64,000 nt of DNA from Gammaproteobacteria bacterium (GTDB lineage: Bacteria; Pseudomonadota; Gammaproteobacteria; Steroidobacterales; Steroidobacteraceae). Positions 38,801 through 47,942 of the stretch are shown in pieces (position 1 is the stretch's first letter; every line of letters begins with the position of its first letter). Where the stretch lies: NCBI GenBank assembly GCA_025358295.1, contig JANYJY010000030.1, forward strand, positions 62,001 through 126,000, read 5' to 3'. Below the pieces are notes generated by a model. It saw only the letters and a program-made list of their open reading frames with translations, did not search any database and had not been told where the DNA came from. The position numbers were made by a program, and so were the translations under genes.

Positions 38801-38942
38801 ACACATGCGGCGGCGCAAAATCGGGAAATACGTCGAATCGAGCGGCCAGCATCGCCGCCGATCCCAGCACGGCGACAAGACAGGCAAGTGCCGTGACAAT
38901 GCGCGGATTGCGCAATGAGGCGCGAACGATGGCGGCGAGCAC
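35868..38942 (-). CDS. heavy-metal type RND efflux permease (CusA/CzcA family)
   Basis: Inner-membrane proton/cation antiporter of the HME-RND group, 1024 residues. N terminus LAAIVRASLRNPRIVTALACLVAVLG; periplasmic head segments DVFPDFAPPHVLVQTEAPGL and VKTVRSTSSQGLSAIQVVFD are typical of CzcA-like pumps; TM4 motif LGVVVDDAVIDVENILRRR with the paired aspartates; loop DFRENYLIAHASLRPGISL and the QIGRAENGQDPD segment are family specific. It is the third gene of the operon, 11 bases after the adaptor stop. Substrate (Cu, Ag, Zn, Co, Ni or an organic anion) not decidable: the methionine triad of CusA was not identified. Confidence 0.92.
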   Translation of the reverse strand: MLAAIVRASLRNPRIVTALACLVAVLGSAAMLAARFDVFPDFAPPHVLVQTEAPGLDAIQVEALVTRPLEGLLAGTENVKTVRSTSSQGLSAIQVVFDRGGDPYRQRQVVTERLAEFAGSLPPGVGAPLLSPLSSSMEYLLHFGYTSDRLSALELRDVVQWTVKPQILAVPGVAQAQIFGGEVRERQIEINSAKLAAAGLTLDDVMAAAKRATALIGGGYLETPTQRIVIRAQAPGATLEALAQAVVGSHNGIVVRFRDVATLQEGAEPRFGDALIGGKPGILIETSTQFGANTLDVTRALEQRLDAIAPALAKQGVEYHAALLRPASFIESAIEKLRNSLLIGAVLVVALLLLTLRDWRGALISFSAIPLALLTTVWILEAWGMSLNTMTLGGLVVALGVVVDDAVIDVENILRRRRGAAGEMNIGELFISASLEVRRPVFYATAAVAVAFLPILMMSGLQGAFFRPLSIAFLLAVGLSLLVAMSATPALCALVMAHHVPKSEAAFLQRLKRGQLAAITWLNKRPRALVAIVLSSGIAGIVLLPLLGARLLPDFRENYLIAHASLRPGISLTETTRVGQQISKGLSAIPGVKSVAEQIGRAENGQDPDAPNKSEFEVQIDPRQGHSAGEIEAAIRDVFDDYPNQLVEIYSVLAERIGETLSGESAPFSISVIGSDLDADDRVGAQIVDVLQHLPDSGSVRLAVPPREVELHVELLPEQLALYGLQAADVLQTMNAAYHGSEATELSQADRSVPVVVRIARAGADPRAVGALLLRGRDGAVTPLSSVAKIDMALARSLVEHQDGLRRQIVLASPKGADQAAYAAAARQAIAAKVPLPPGVFLRFGGAAEAQAAARNELLLHSAAALVLIVLLLALAFGHPRHVLLVLLSLPSTLIGGVAAVALTGGNLTLGAMVGFVALFGMAARNTILLVSHYDHLVHVEAQPWNLVTASRGAEERLTPVLLTALLTGLALLPVALQLHQPGHEIEGPMAVVILGGLVSSTLVSLLLIPPLAARWLRQSASGS

Positions 38943-38953
38943 GGCGGACTGCC

Positions 38954-39925
38954 CTAGTCGTCGTCGTCATGTTGCTGGGCGCCGATCGTCTGCAGCGACC
39001 ATAGGACACCTGCGCCGTGCACAACGATATTATCGTCAGCGTCGATGCCCCCGACCAACCATCCGTCCCCGTAGGGAACCAGCAGATTCACTTTGACGGG
39101 CACATATCGCGCTTTCTCCGCAGCCTTCGCTTGGGACAATTGCTTGAACACATAGGCACCATTCTCGTCGAACAGCAATGCACCGCCCGGCAACGACAAT
39201 CCGGAACGCTGGGCGCTCAGCAACGCGACCGGCAAGCGCGCGCCCGCACCCAAGCCGCTGGGGGCTCCGGACACCTCGATCAGCAGTCCGACACCCTGCA
39301 ATTCCGTCGTCTCTCGCAGGACGCCCAGCACGCGCCCCATCACTTGAATTCCGTCCACTTCCAACACTGCCGTGCTCGGCAGTGTGCCGAGAGAATGTCG
39401 GCCCGGAAGATCCGCGCGCAGCAACAAACTTGTCCCGCTCGCCGCCGCCTGGATCAGTTTTTCACGCTGAGCTACCGGCAGCCCATTGATCGGCCCCCAG
39501 TGCAAGGCGAAACGTGCGGCAGCGATTTGCGCCTGTGCTTGCGCTCTGGCCTGCTCGGCCCGTGCCGCTTCGAGCATCTTGAGGGAAGCCCCGGCGCCTC
39601 CGCTATAGAGCGCCTGCAAGCGTGCAAGCTCCGCGGCGACCGCGCGCGCCGACGCGGCGGCAGCGGCCGCCTCGCTGCTGTCCGCCAGCAAGTTGGTCGC
39701 ATCCAACACCATGCCGAGTGCCTCTATTCGCTGCGGCGCCTTTGCAGCTCGCGGATGAGCAACCACGATGCCCGCGGCCTGCTGCTGCTCACTGTTCAAA
39801 CCGGGCTGCACGGCTTGCTGCGCACTGCCCACGACCTTGTCATCATCATCGCCGCGGGCGCTCGCGGACAGGCTGAGCAATGCGCAGCACGCGAACGGCA
39901 GCGTGCACCCTGTGCCACGGATCAC
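38954..39925 (-). CDS. RND efflux adaptor (CzcB/CusB-like), acidic ends
   Basis: 323 residues, short for the family. Signal peptide at about 1-24. The mature protein begins with DDDDK and ends QQHDDDD, both possible metal-attracting clusters. An Ala-rich helical hairpin (residues about 85-140) and beta-domain segments (GTSLLLRADLPGRHSL, LPVALLSAQRSGLSLPGGALLFDENGAYVFK) fit a membrane-fusion protein. The lipoyl domain looks reduced compared with CzcB. Its ATG overlaps the stop of the TolC-like gene by four bases, and the permease follows, giving the usual C-B-A order of Czc-type operons. Confidence 0.8.
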   Translation of the reverse strand: MIRGTGCTLPFACCALLSLSASARGDDDDKVVGSAQQAVQPGLNSEQQQAAGIVVAHPRAAKAPQRIEALGMVLDATNLLADSSEAAAAAASARAVAAELARLQALYSGGAGASLKMLEAARAEQARAQAQAQIAAARFALHWGPINGLPVAQREKLIQAAASGTSLLLRADLPGRHSLGTLPSTAVLEVDGIQVMGRVLGVLRETTELQGVGLLIEVSGAPSGLGAGARLPVALLSAQRSGLSLPGGALLFDENGAYVFKQLSQAKAAEKARYVPVKVNLLVPYGDGWLVGGIDADDNIVVHGAGVLWSLQTIGAQQHDDDD

Positions 39926-41361
39926 GTTCCCGCTCCGGCCACCAGGGACGACATGGATTTTGCGAGGGCCAGTTCCGGGCCGGACAAGGGTGCGCGCAGG
40001 GCATTCTCCAGATTGTTGCGCGAGTTTTGCAATTGCGCGCGCACTTGAACCAAGTCGATCTCCGCACGTAGCGCAAGAATTTCCGCGCCCACCTGTTCTG
40101 GAGCAGCGGCGGCGCCCACTTTGAATCCGAGGTCGGTCGATTGGACTTGTCGCCTGGTCGCCTCCAGCTGACGTTGCGCCGCTTCGGTACTCGCACGCGC
40201 GATGTGCTCGGCGCGTTCCGCGGCCACGATGTCACCGAAGATGTCGGCTTGCACAGCCAGCATGCGCTGCCCGGCCAGTTCACGGTCGGCGCGCGCCTCG
40301 GCTATCTCACCGCGGTTGCGGTTGAGGGGCAGAGTAAAACCAACATCCAAGGGAAACTTCGCTATGCCGTGGTCCCAGTAATAACCCGGCGAGAGCTCGA
40401 GCTGCGGATATTGACGAGCGACGGCCAGTTTCAATTTGGCCTCCGACACGGCGTATTCGCCGATCGCCTTGCCGAGGTCCGCGCGAGACAACAGAGCCCG
40501 CTCTCGCGACGCGTGCCGCGTATCCTCATCCACGGACGGCGGCTCGCCCCAATCCTGCCATGCGAAGGTCACGCCGTCCAACGCTTGGGGCGAGAGCCCC
40601 AACGCCTTGCCGACGGCAACCTGTGCAGCATCGGCCGCTGCGCGCAATTCCGCTTCCTGTCGATCAGTCTGAATTCGCGCCTGAGCGGCGGTGAGTAGTT
40701 CGCTGGGCGCATCTTCGCCGGCGTCTACCCGGCGCTTTTCGACGGCCAACAGCCGCTCCTGTGCCTGGGCCAACCGGCTCAGCAAACTCAGCTGCCGCCG
40801 GCTGCTCTCCCAATCGGACAGCGCGGCCGCCAATGCGCTACGCACCGCCCAGGCCTGATCCATGAGCTGCAAACGCGCGTTGCCGGTGTCGAGCGCCGCC
40901 ATGTCGATTTCCAGGCGGCGGCGTTCCGACGAGGGCAGCGGCCAATTCAAACTCACGCCATACAGCCACGGATGTGAATCGTGGCGCGCATACTCCGATT
41001 GCAGGGTCAGATCGGGATTGAGCGGTTCAGCGGCCGCCTTCTCGCGCGACAACACCGCCCCAATTTGCGCTCTGGCAACCGCAAGCTGTGGATTCTGGGA
41101 CAGCGCAACCGCCAGCAGCTCTGCGCGATCCCACTGACGCGGCGGCCAGGTCGTTGCCTGGGGCATCAGGAGTATGATGTCTTTGCGCAGTTTGACGTCG
41201 GTGAGCTGCCGTGCCGCGATGCCATCGGCGCTGCGCTGCAAATCGACAGGCGCGGCTTGGTAGTGAGCACAGCCGATCAGGGCGCCGAGCAAGGAAAGTG
41301 AGGCGACAACGCGTCCTCTGGACGTGATCGAAGCAGTGGGATATTTTCGCAGTAATGCCAA
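39922..41361 (-). CDS. TolC-family outer-membrane channel of the metal efflux operon (CzcC-like)
   Basis: 479 residues. N-terminal signal ends with a lipobox-like LIGCAH, so it may be a lipoprotein. Two long coiled-coil repeats follow: the first begins RAELLAVALSQNPQLAVARAQIGAV and contains WPLPSSERRRLEIDMAAL, the second has SRADLGKAIGEYAVSEAKLKLAVARQYPQLELSPGYYWD and FTLPLNRNRGEIAEARADRELAGQ, typical of CzcC/CusC-like channels with the NRNRGEIA motif. First gene of the three-gene operon; divergent from the small YHS-like gene with a 64-base promoter gap. Confidence 0.9.
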   Translation of the reverse strand: MALLRKYPTASITSRGRVVASLSLLGALIGCAHYQAAPVDLQRSADGIAARQLTDVKLRKDIILLMPQATTWPPRQWDRAELLAVALSQNPQLAVARAQIGAVLSREKAAAEPLNPDLTLQSEYARHDSHPWLYGVSLNWPLPSSERRRLEIDMAALDTGNARLQLMDQAWAVRSALAAALSDWESSRRQLSLLSRLAQAQERLLAVEKRRVDAGEDAPSELLTAAQARIQTDRQEAELRAAADAAQVAVGKALGLSPQALDGVTFAWQDWGEPPSVDEDTRHASRERALLSRADLGKAIGEYAVSEAKLKLAVARQYPQLELSPGYYWDHGIAKFPLDVGFTLPLNRNRGEIAEARADRELAGQRMLAVQADIFGDIVAAERAEHIARASTEAAQRQLEATRRQVQSTDLGFKVGAAAAPEQVGAEILALRAEIDLVQVRAQLQNSRNNLENALRAPLSGPELALAKSMSSLVAGAGT

Positions 41362-41425
41362 GGATTATTTCCAGTTTTTTTGATAATACTCGTCCGCGCA
41401 GCCATATAAAACCGGTGTCCCAGAA

Positions 41426-41806
41426 GTGAAACAGTCGAATGCAGCTTGGATCATGAGCGGACTCCTCATTGCGGCGTGCGCGTGCGCCGGCGCGCCCCAT
41501 CGCGACGGAATCTGGAAAGCCATCGTGCCGCCGGAGCCAATGAAAGGAGAATTCGACAATCTCGATCCGCTGGGAGTCGCATCGGGTGCAAGAATCAAGG
41601 CTGACTGCTCCCTGAATTGGATCAATCCGGACGACGGCAGGCGCTATTGTTTTTCGAGCGGTACATCGCTGGAGGTCTTTTTGGATGAACCCCAGGCCAA
41701 CATCGAACGCGCCCGCAACGGCTGGCGAAAAATGAACTCCGTTCAGGCCCCGAAAGAGTCGAGCACGATTTCCTTGTACCAGTCGTCCGCGTTGCGCGCT
41801 TCCTGA
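41426..41806 (+). CDS. small exported protein with YHS-like segment
   Basis: 126 residues. N-terminal signal with a Cys/Ala-rich end (GLLIAACACAGAP), possibly a lipoprotein. The region about 45-100 (LDPLGVASGARIKADCSLNWINPDDG, RRYCFSSGTSLEVFLDEPQANIERA) resembles the YHS pattern in which a Cys precedes a beta strand, a tyrosine and a helix ending in a FLxxP motif. YHS domains bind metal and often accompany heavy-metal transport, which agrees with the divergent metal-efflux operon. The last 20 residues run antisense into the end of the flavoprotein gene. Assignment is tentative; the residue pattern, signal peptide and location argue that it is a real gene. Confidence 0.6.
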   Translation: MKQSNAAWIMSGLLIAACACAGAPHRDGIWKAIVPPEPMKGEFDNLDPLGVASGARIKADCSLNWINPDDGRRYCFSSGTSLEVFLDEPQANIERARNGWRKMNSVQAPKESSTISLYQSSALRAS

Positions 41807-43020
41807 GCGGCGCTGGGGGAGTCGGCCGGCTCTTGTGATTGCGTTTGCTGGATCGCGCCGTTCACCAATCCAAACCGGCCGTGGATCGACAGCGCCAGCC
41901 CGTGCGCCAAAGCGCTGAAGCACACGCTTTCATAAACCGGTGAAGGCGGGTCGTTGCCGTCGAGCGCGGCGACAATCGCCAATGCGCATTGATTCGCCTG
42001 GGCGTTTGCGGCCGACGCGGCTTTCGGCATCGGATCCGCAATGCATGCGTCTCCAATCACATGCACATTGGCCAGCATGAGGGACTCGAAGGTTTCCGGG
42101 TTGACCGGGCACCAGCCATGGTCGGACGCCACTCCGGCCTGTACGGCCAGCGCGCCCGGCGCCTGCGGTGGAATGACGCTCGCAACATCGACTTTATGCT
42201 CACCGTTCGAGGTGTACAGTATTCTCCTGGCGGGCGCGACACGCAGCACGGCGCCGCCCTCCACCACCGGAATCCATTCGATCATTCCCGGATATAACGA
42301 ATGCCATGCCTCGACAAAGGCGTCCTGTTTGGGAAACTTATTATTGGAATCTAAGATCAGCACTTTGCTGCGCGGCTTGTGCTCTCGTAAATAACTCGCT
42401 ATCAGGCTGGCCCGCTCGAACGGACCGGGTGGACAGCGCATCGGTCCCGCCGGCACGCTGATTGCCACCACCCCGCCATTGCGCATGCCTTGCAGCTGCG
42501 CCGCTAAGATCTGGGTCTGCGCTCCGGCCTGCCATGCATGCGGCATGAGCTGGGCCGCATCCGCGTCATATCCTTCGGGCTTGCCCCAGAGAAAGCGGAT
42601 TCCCGGCGCCAAGACCAAGCGGTCGTAGCCGATCGTGCCTCCACCTGCGAGCCGCACGCGCCGCCGAGGGACATCCACCGATGCGACCCGGTCGCGCACG
42701 TATTTCGCCCCTGCGTTCATAAGGCCGCGGCGCGACACGCCGATGGAATCGAGGCCGCGCCATCCAGCGATCACGCTATTGCTCATGGGGCCGGTGTAGT
42801 AGCGCTCATCCGGATCAATCAGGATGACATCAATGGTGGGATTCAGGCGGCGCAGGGACAGTGCACAAGATGCGCCGGCGAATCCCCCGCCCGCAATCAC
42901 GATTCGGGCGCGGGCCAGCCGCCGTGAAGGCGACGCGCGCACCCGTCGTAGCAAGCCGGCGCCCGCGGCGACCACCGCCAGCGTTAAAAATCCACGCCGC
43001 CGCATGAGCTTCATTCCCAC
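41743..43020 (-). CDS. FAD/NAD(P)-type flavoprotein related to flavocytochrome c sulfide dehydrogenase (FccB)
   Basis: 425 residues. Arg-rich Tat-like leader (KLMRRRGFLTLAVVAAGAG), so exported as a folded flavoprotein. Dinucleotide fold RIVIAGGGFAGASCALSLRRL, then the IDPDERYYTGPMSNSVIAGW segment typical of FccB/SoxF, GYDRLVLAPGIRF, and the C-terminal flavocytochrome-c flavin-binding domain (HVIGDACIADPMPKAASAANAQANQCALAI) ending in DDWYKEIVLDSFGA. SoxF/FccB oxidises sulfur compounds bound to carriers or cytochromes. Here it is the last gene of an operon with a SoxYZ-like carrier and a metallohydrolase, beside xoxF, so a role in a quinoprotein-associated relay is likely. Overlaps the upstream gene by 10 bases. 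Confidence 0.85.
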   Translation of the reverse strand: MGMKLMRRRGFLTLAVVAAGAGLLRRVRASPSRRLARARIVIAGGGFAGASCALSLRRLNPTIDVILIDPDERYYTGPMSNSVIAGWRGLDSIGVSRRGLMNAGAKYVRDRVASVDVPRRRVRLAGGGTIGYDRLVLAPGIRFLWGKPEGYDADAAQLMPHAWQAGAQTQILAAQLQGMRNGGVVAISVPAGPMRCPPGPFERASLIASYLREHKPRSKVLILDSNNKFPKQDAFVEAWHSLYPGMIEWIPVVEGGAVLRVAPARRILYTSNGEHKVDVASVIPPQAPGALAVQAGVASDHGWCPVNPETFESLMLANVHVIGDACIADPMPKAASAANAQANQCALAIVAALDGNDPPSPVYESVCFSALAHGLALSIHGRFGLVNGAIQQTQSQEPADSPSAAQEARNADDWYKEIVLDSFGA

Positions 43021-43937
43021 GCCAGCTCCTCGTAAGCTCGAACCACATTGTGCGGATGAACCTCATCCCACAGCAGCCAGTGCGACTTCTGTTCAGAGGC
43101 GACATGGGCGATCGCGTCCTCGACCGGACCGCTCTTGGCAAGTTCATCGCGCACTCCGGCCGCCAGCGCACGCAGATAGACACGTTCGGGATTGATCGCG
43201 GACGGCAGATCGCGGGCCAAAGGACCGTGGCCCGGCACCGTGACACTGACTTTCATGGCCGCAAGCTCGTCGAGTGCGGCAAGCCAGCCCTTGAGGCTGC
43301 CATCCAATGCAGGCAAACGTTCACGAAATAATAGATCCCCCGCCCACAGAGTGCCGCTGGTTGCGTCATAAACGGTGAGATCGCAATCCGTATGCGCCTT
43401 CGGCCACGCGCGCAAGGTCAATGGCCGTGCACCTAGATCGAGAGTGAGCTCATGCTCGACCAGCCGGTCGGGCCGGACGATTTGGTCCGCGCTCGCCGGC
43501 GAATCCATGTCGTTGGAATACGCCTTGATGAACAACTCCGTGCTGCGAATCAATGCTGCGTTCAGCGCCGCATTCCCCACAAAGCTCGCGCCCTCGCCCT
43601 TGAATGCCACGTTGCCGAGGACGTGGTCGACATGCACATGCGTATTGATGACGTAGCAAATCGGCAAAGCTGTATGCCGTCGAAGCGCCGCACGCAACTC
43701 GCGTCCCGTGGTCACCGAGCCGCCGGTATCGATGACGGCGACGCATTTCCTGCCGACGATAAAGCCTATATTGGCGATGTCATCGTGGCCGGGCGCCGTC
43801 AGAGACAGCTCGCGACCGACATGCACAAAGACACCGGGCTGCGGCTCGCTCAAATTGAAGCTGCTGCGCGCATCTGCGGCAAACGCCAAGGGGCAGGCAA
43901 GCAGCCAGAGCGCGGCGCGCGAGTCAATGGCTCCCAT
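43011..43937 (-). CDS. periplasmic metallo-beta-lactamase-fold hydrolase (quinoprotein relay zinc metallohydrolase 2-like)
   Basis: 308 residues from the ATG at 43937 (MGAIDSRAALWLLACPLAFA, a signal peptide). MBL fold: VIDTGGSVTTGRELRAAL, the zinc motif NTHVHVDHVLGN with His100, His102, Asp104, His105, a later AHTDCDLTVYD and WAGDLLFRERLPALDG, and the last His in VPGHGPLA. Proteins of this size beside a SoxYZ-like carrier and a PQQ dehydrogenase form the named family quinoprotein relay system zinc metallohydrolase 2, related to SoxH. It overlaps the SoxYZ-like gene by 14 bases upstream and the flavoprotein by 10 bases downstream, so the three are one transcript. Substrate unknown. Confidence 0.85.
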   Translation of the reverse strand: MGAIDSRAALWLLACPLAFAADARSSFNLSEPQPGVFVHVGRELSLTAPGHDDIANIGFIVGRKCVAVIDTGGSVTTGRELRAALRRHTALPICYVINTHVHVDHVLGNVAFKGEGASFVGNAALNAALIRSTELFIKAYSNDMDSPASADQIVRPDRLVEHELTLDLGARPLTLRAWPKAHTDCDLTVYDATSGTLWAGDLLFRERLPALDGSLKGWLAALDELAAMKVSVTVPGHGPLARDLPSAINPERVYLRALAAGVRDELAKSGPVEDAIAHVASEQKSHWLLWDEVHPHNVVRAYEELAWE

Positions 43938-44724
43938 TGGATGCGCTGTAATGAGCCTTGGTTTGCGAATCCAGCGCATCGATAGTGATGGGCTGAGGTA
44001 ACGGCTTATCGGACGTGATGCGCAGCGTCGGATTTTCGCTCAAGGATATGCCGGTCTCTGCGTCGATCAACGCGCTACCGCCTGCACTCACTCGCAGGTG
44101 CGCAATGAAGTGCGCCGGAATCAGATCGCCTGTGCGGGGATCCATCTGAAATCCGGACGCATTGGGATGCCGGATCCCGACTTGCACGGATTTTGCGTCG
44201 GCTGACGTTCGCACGCGGATTTCTCCCAGCGTGCCCTCGCCCGATGCACCGGGCGGCACCGAGCAGCCCCCGCTGGCCTTGACCCAACCGCTGCGCATTT
44301 CCAGGCCGCCGTCGGCCGTCTCTGCAATCGCGCGCACGGAAGTGAAACGATCGATGCGTACATGCATGTTGATCTCCGTTACCGGTGTGCTCGCAAAATC
44401 GAATGTCGCCACCAGCGGCGCGGGATTATTATCGATGAATACGCGTACGCGCTTGATGCGGCGGCGGTCGTCGTCGGCAAAACGCAGCGTCAACGGCGTC
44501 GCCGCGGGGTCCGGCGTGTTGGCAGGCGCCTCCAGACTCATATAGGTCTCGTCGACCTCTCCCATGGGCCGGTCGCCATAGTACTTTGCGCGCAGCAATT
44601 CCCAGGCACTGCTGGAAGGCTGCTGCTCCTCGCCGACGGCGTGGGCCGCGCCCGCGATGAGGCAGGTCAACGCCCAGCAGGGCGCGAGCGTTCGCGCGAA
44701 CATTGTAAAAATTGTGCGATCCAC
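43924..44724 (-). CDS. quinoprotein dehydrogenase-associated SoxYZ-like carrier (fused)
   Basis: 266 residues. I start at the GTG at 44724 because GGGGGAA lies at good distance before it; an ATG at 44703 (MFARTLAPC) is the alternative. Signal peptide ends near AGAAHA. A SoxY-like half (about 40-155: WELLRAKYYGDRPM, IKRVRVFIDNNPAPLVATFDF) ends in SGGCSVPP, where Cys154 corresponds to the swinging-arm Cys of SoxY (GGCGG), and a SoxZ-like half follows (GEIRVRTSADAKSVQVGIRHPNASG, PAHFIAHLRVSAGGSALID). In Sox systems the Cys carries the sulfur substrate between enzymes. The fused form is known next to PQQ alcohol dehydrogenases, but its cargo is not established. Confidence 0.85.
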   Translation of the reverse strand: MDRTIFTMFARTLAPCWALTCLIAGAAHAVGEEQQPSSSAWELLRAKYYGDRPMGEVDETYMSLEAPANTPDPAATPLTLRFADDDRRRIKRVRVFIDNNPAPLVATFDFASTPVTEINMHVRIDRFTSVRAIAETADGGLEMRSGWVKASGGCSVPPGASGEGTLGEIRVRTSADAKSVQVGIRHPNASGFQMDPRTGDLIPAHFIAHLRVSAGGSALIDAETGISLSENPTLRITSDKPLPQPITIDALDSQTKAHYSASNGSH

Positions 44725-44783
44725 GGCGGTTCCCCCAATGCATGTCACGATCGGCCGGGCTGCCGCCAAGTGTGGCACAATCC

Positions 44784-44818
44784 AAACGAAAATCGGCGAC
44801 GCAATCTCTGCGTCGCCG
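44784..44818 (-). terminator. intrinsic terminator of the porin gene
   Basis: CGGCGACGCA (44794-44803) and TGCGTCGCCG (44809-44818) form a perfect 10-pair stem with a 5-base loop; on the minus strand it is followed by ATTTTCGTTT. It stands between the porin stop (44852) and the SoxYZ-like start, so the Sox-like genes either need their own promoter or depend on read-through. Confidence 0.85.
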
Positions 44819-44851
44819 ACTCTAATCACCGTGACTTAACGACTTTCCGAA

Positions 44852-46102
44852 CTAGAAGAACAGGATGCCCCCGAGCGCGATGTCGGTCTGTTTGACCGAA
44901 TATCCGTCCCAGGCTTTCGCCTTGGTATCGACGAACTCACCGACCAGCGTAATGCTCTTGGTCAGACTGTAATACACGCCGAGTACGCCGGACTCATTGC
45001 GCTTGACCAGTGTTTGCGTGGGCGACACCACTTCACTGTCTGCCAGCTTCAGATCCGAAACACCGTAGCTTAAACCCACTTTCAGCTTGTCGAATTTGTA
45101 AGTTGCCTGCACGTAGCCGCCGTCGGATTTGCGCTTGTCGCCCAAACTGGTGGAAGCTAGGTAGTACAACCCGGTGGTGCCCACGCCCTTGCCAGTGTAG
45201 CCATAGAGCACGGCCTGAAAGCCCGCAACGTCCACTTTCACGCCGCCATCGACTTCGGTGCCGGTGTAGCTGGAGACCTGCCCCGGCGCCAGCACGGCCT
45301 GGGATCCGAGACTCAATTTTTGGCTGACCACATCGAACCATACCTTGCCGGTCAGATCACCGCTCTTCGGGTCTCCCCAGGCATAGGCAAGCCCGGCTTG
45401 TACCTGTGGTGAGTTATGCGACGCATAGCCGGTGCCGTCCAGCGGATCGAGCGGCTGGAAAATGCCGATCGAACCGGTAAATCCGCTGTAGTTCGCCGTG
45501 GTATAGGTGATCTGCGGCAGCCAGTCGGTGTAGATATAGCCGATGCCGATGCGCCCAAGGCTGGTATTGCTCGGTGCCGGGTTGCCGGACGCGGTGCCCA
45601 CTCCGAGCAGAGTCATGTCATCGAGGATGGCGTCCTTGCCGAACAAGCCGATGTCACGGCCCATTTTCACGGTGCCCCAGCTCGCATCGCCGAAGGTGAA
45701 GTAGATTTGGCGTGCATCGATGCCGGGCGACTGCAATGCCGAGGGATTGGCCGTGCCGTTAACGGCGCCGCCGAGCGAGCTGTTGATACCGGGATAGAAG
45801 CCGATGGTCACGTCGATGTCGAAATTGTCCTGGCGCGTGGTCGCACTGAACACCAAGGCGGCCGGAAGCAGACCGTTGCGAACCGAAGACGAATTGTCGC
45901 CGGCGCAGGCCAACCCGCCGTTGATACTCTGCCCCGGCGTCCCCGAGTCGCAACTCGCGTGTACATAGAACGCATTCACATTGCCGGAAAAATCGATCTT
46001 CCAATCGCCGGCAGTGACGTCGATTCCCGCGACCGCTCGGGTCATCGGAATCATCCACATCGTGGCACTCACTGCGATCGCAAGCTTGGTACGCTTATTC
46101 AT
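44852..46102 (-). CDS. outer-membrane porin (Gram-negative general porin fold)
   Basis: About 416 residues from the ATG at 46102, preceded by GGAGGGGAG. Signal peptide MNKRTKLAIAVSATMWMIPMTRAVAG. The mature protein starts with DVTAGDWKIDFSGNVNAFYVH and contains regular amphipathic strands, a Cys pair in the first loop (CDSGTPGQSINGGLAC), GTVKMGRDIGLFGKDAIL with the porin eyelet region, and ends in the final strand TDIALGGILFF with terminal Phe. Likely passive uptake of small solutes. It has its own sigma-54-type promoter, facing away from frmA, and an intrinsic terminator, so it is a single-gene unit of the C1 island. Confidence 0.85.
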   Translation of the reverse strand: MNKRTKLAIAVSATMWMIPMTRAVAGIDVTAGDWKIDFSGNVNAFYVHASCDSGTPGQSINGGLACAGDNSSSVRNGLLPAALVFSATTRQDNFDIDVTIGFYPGINSSLGGAVNGTANPSALQSPGIDARQIYFTFGDASWGTVKMGRDIGLFGKDAILDDMTLLGVGTASGNPAPSNTSLGRIGIGYIYTDWLPQITYTTANYSGFTGSIGIFQPLDPLDGTGYASHNSPQVQAGLAYAWGDPKSGDLTGKVWFDVVSQKLSLGSQAVLAPGQVSSYTGTEVDGGVKVDVAGFQAVLYGYTGKGVGTTGLYYLASTSLGDKRKSDGGYVQATYKFDKLKVGLSYGVSDLKLADSEVVSPTQTLVKRNESGVLGVYYSLTKSITLVGEFVDTKAKAWDGYSVKQTDIALGGILFF

Positions 46103-46208
46103 GAAAACTCCCCTCCATTTCGAGTTCTTTGTCGTGACGTCGAAGGCTGCGACATGCTTGCAGTCGCCAAACGCCTCATGGCGTCGGGTGTAGCCTGGGT
46201 AAGTTGTC

Positions 46209-46224
46209 TGCAAGAGGCGTACCA
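46209..46224 (-). promoter_or_regulatory. sigma-54 (-24/-12) promoter of the porin gene
   Basis: On the minus strand the sequence reads TGGTACG-CCTC-TTGCA: GG and GC separated by exactly 10 bases, a perfect TTGCA -12 element and one mismatch in the -24 element (consensus TGGCACR-N4-TTGCW). Predicted transcription start is near 46198, giving a leader of about 95 bases before the porin ATG. Confidence 0.75.
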
Positions 46225-46458
46225 ATGGTGCAACCACCGCGCAATAGAGCTTCTACCCGCCGTTTTCGGCGCGTTTGCTGCCACTGGCTAAGCGCCTGAA
46301 AACTCCGTCAAAGCAGCCAATGCCCCAGCGCGCGCCCGGCGCACGGATGCGCGCTCCTCGACATTCCGCAAAGTGTGGTTTTGACGCAAATCGCTTGCAC
46401 CGCGCGACTGGGCTGGTTGCCCATCACTGTCACGCCTTAGGATCAAATTTGTCGCACT

Positions 46459-47856
<1,398 letters not shown>

Positions 47857-47942
47857 GCGAGCGCCCGGGATTTGAAGTGCGGCGATTGATTGTGAGTTGC
47901 CGTATAAACGGCTGTATATGACTACTAGTGGGAGGAAGAATC

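Noticed and set aside
41365-41625. 86-codon minus-strand frame opposite the YHS-like gene
   Set aside because: No domain; the plus-strand frame has a signal peptide and a YHS-like pattern, so it is the better choice.
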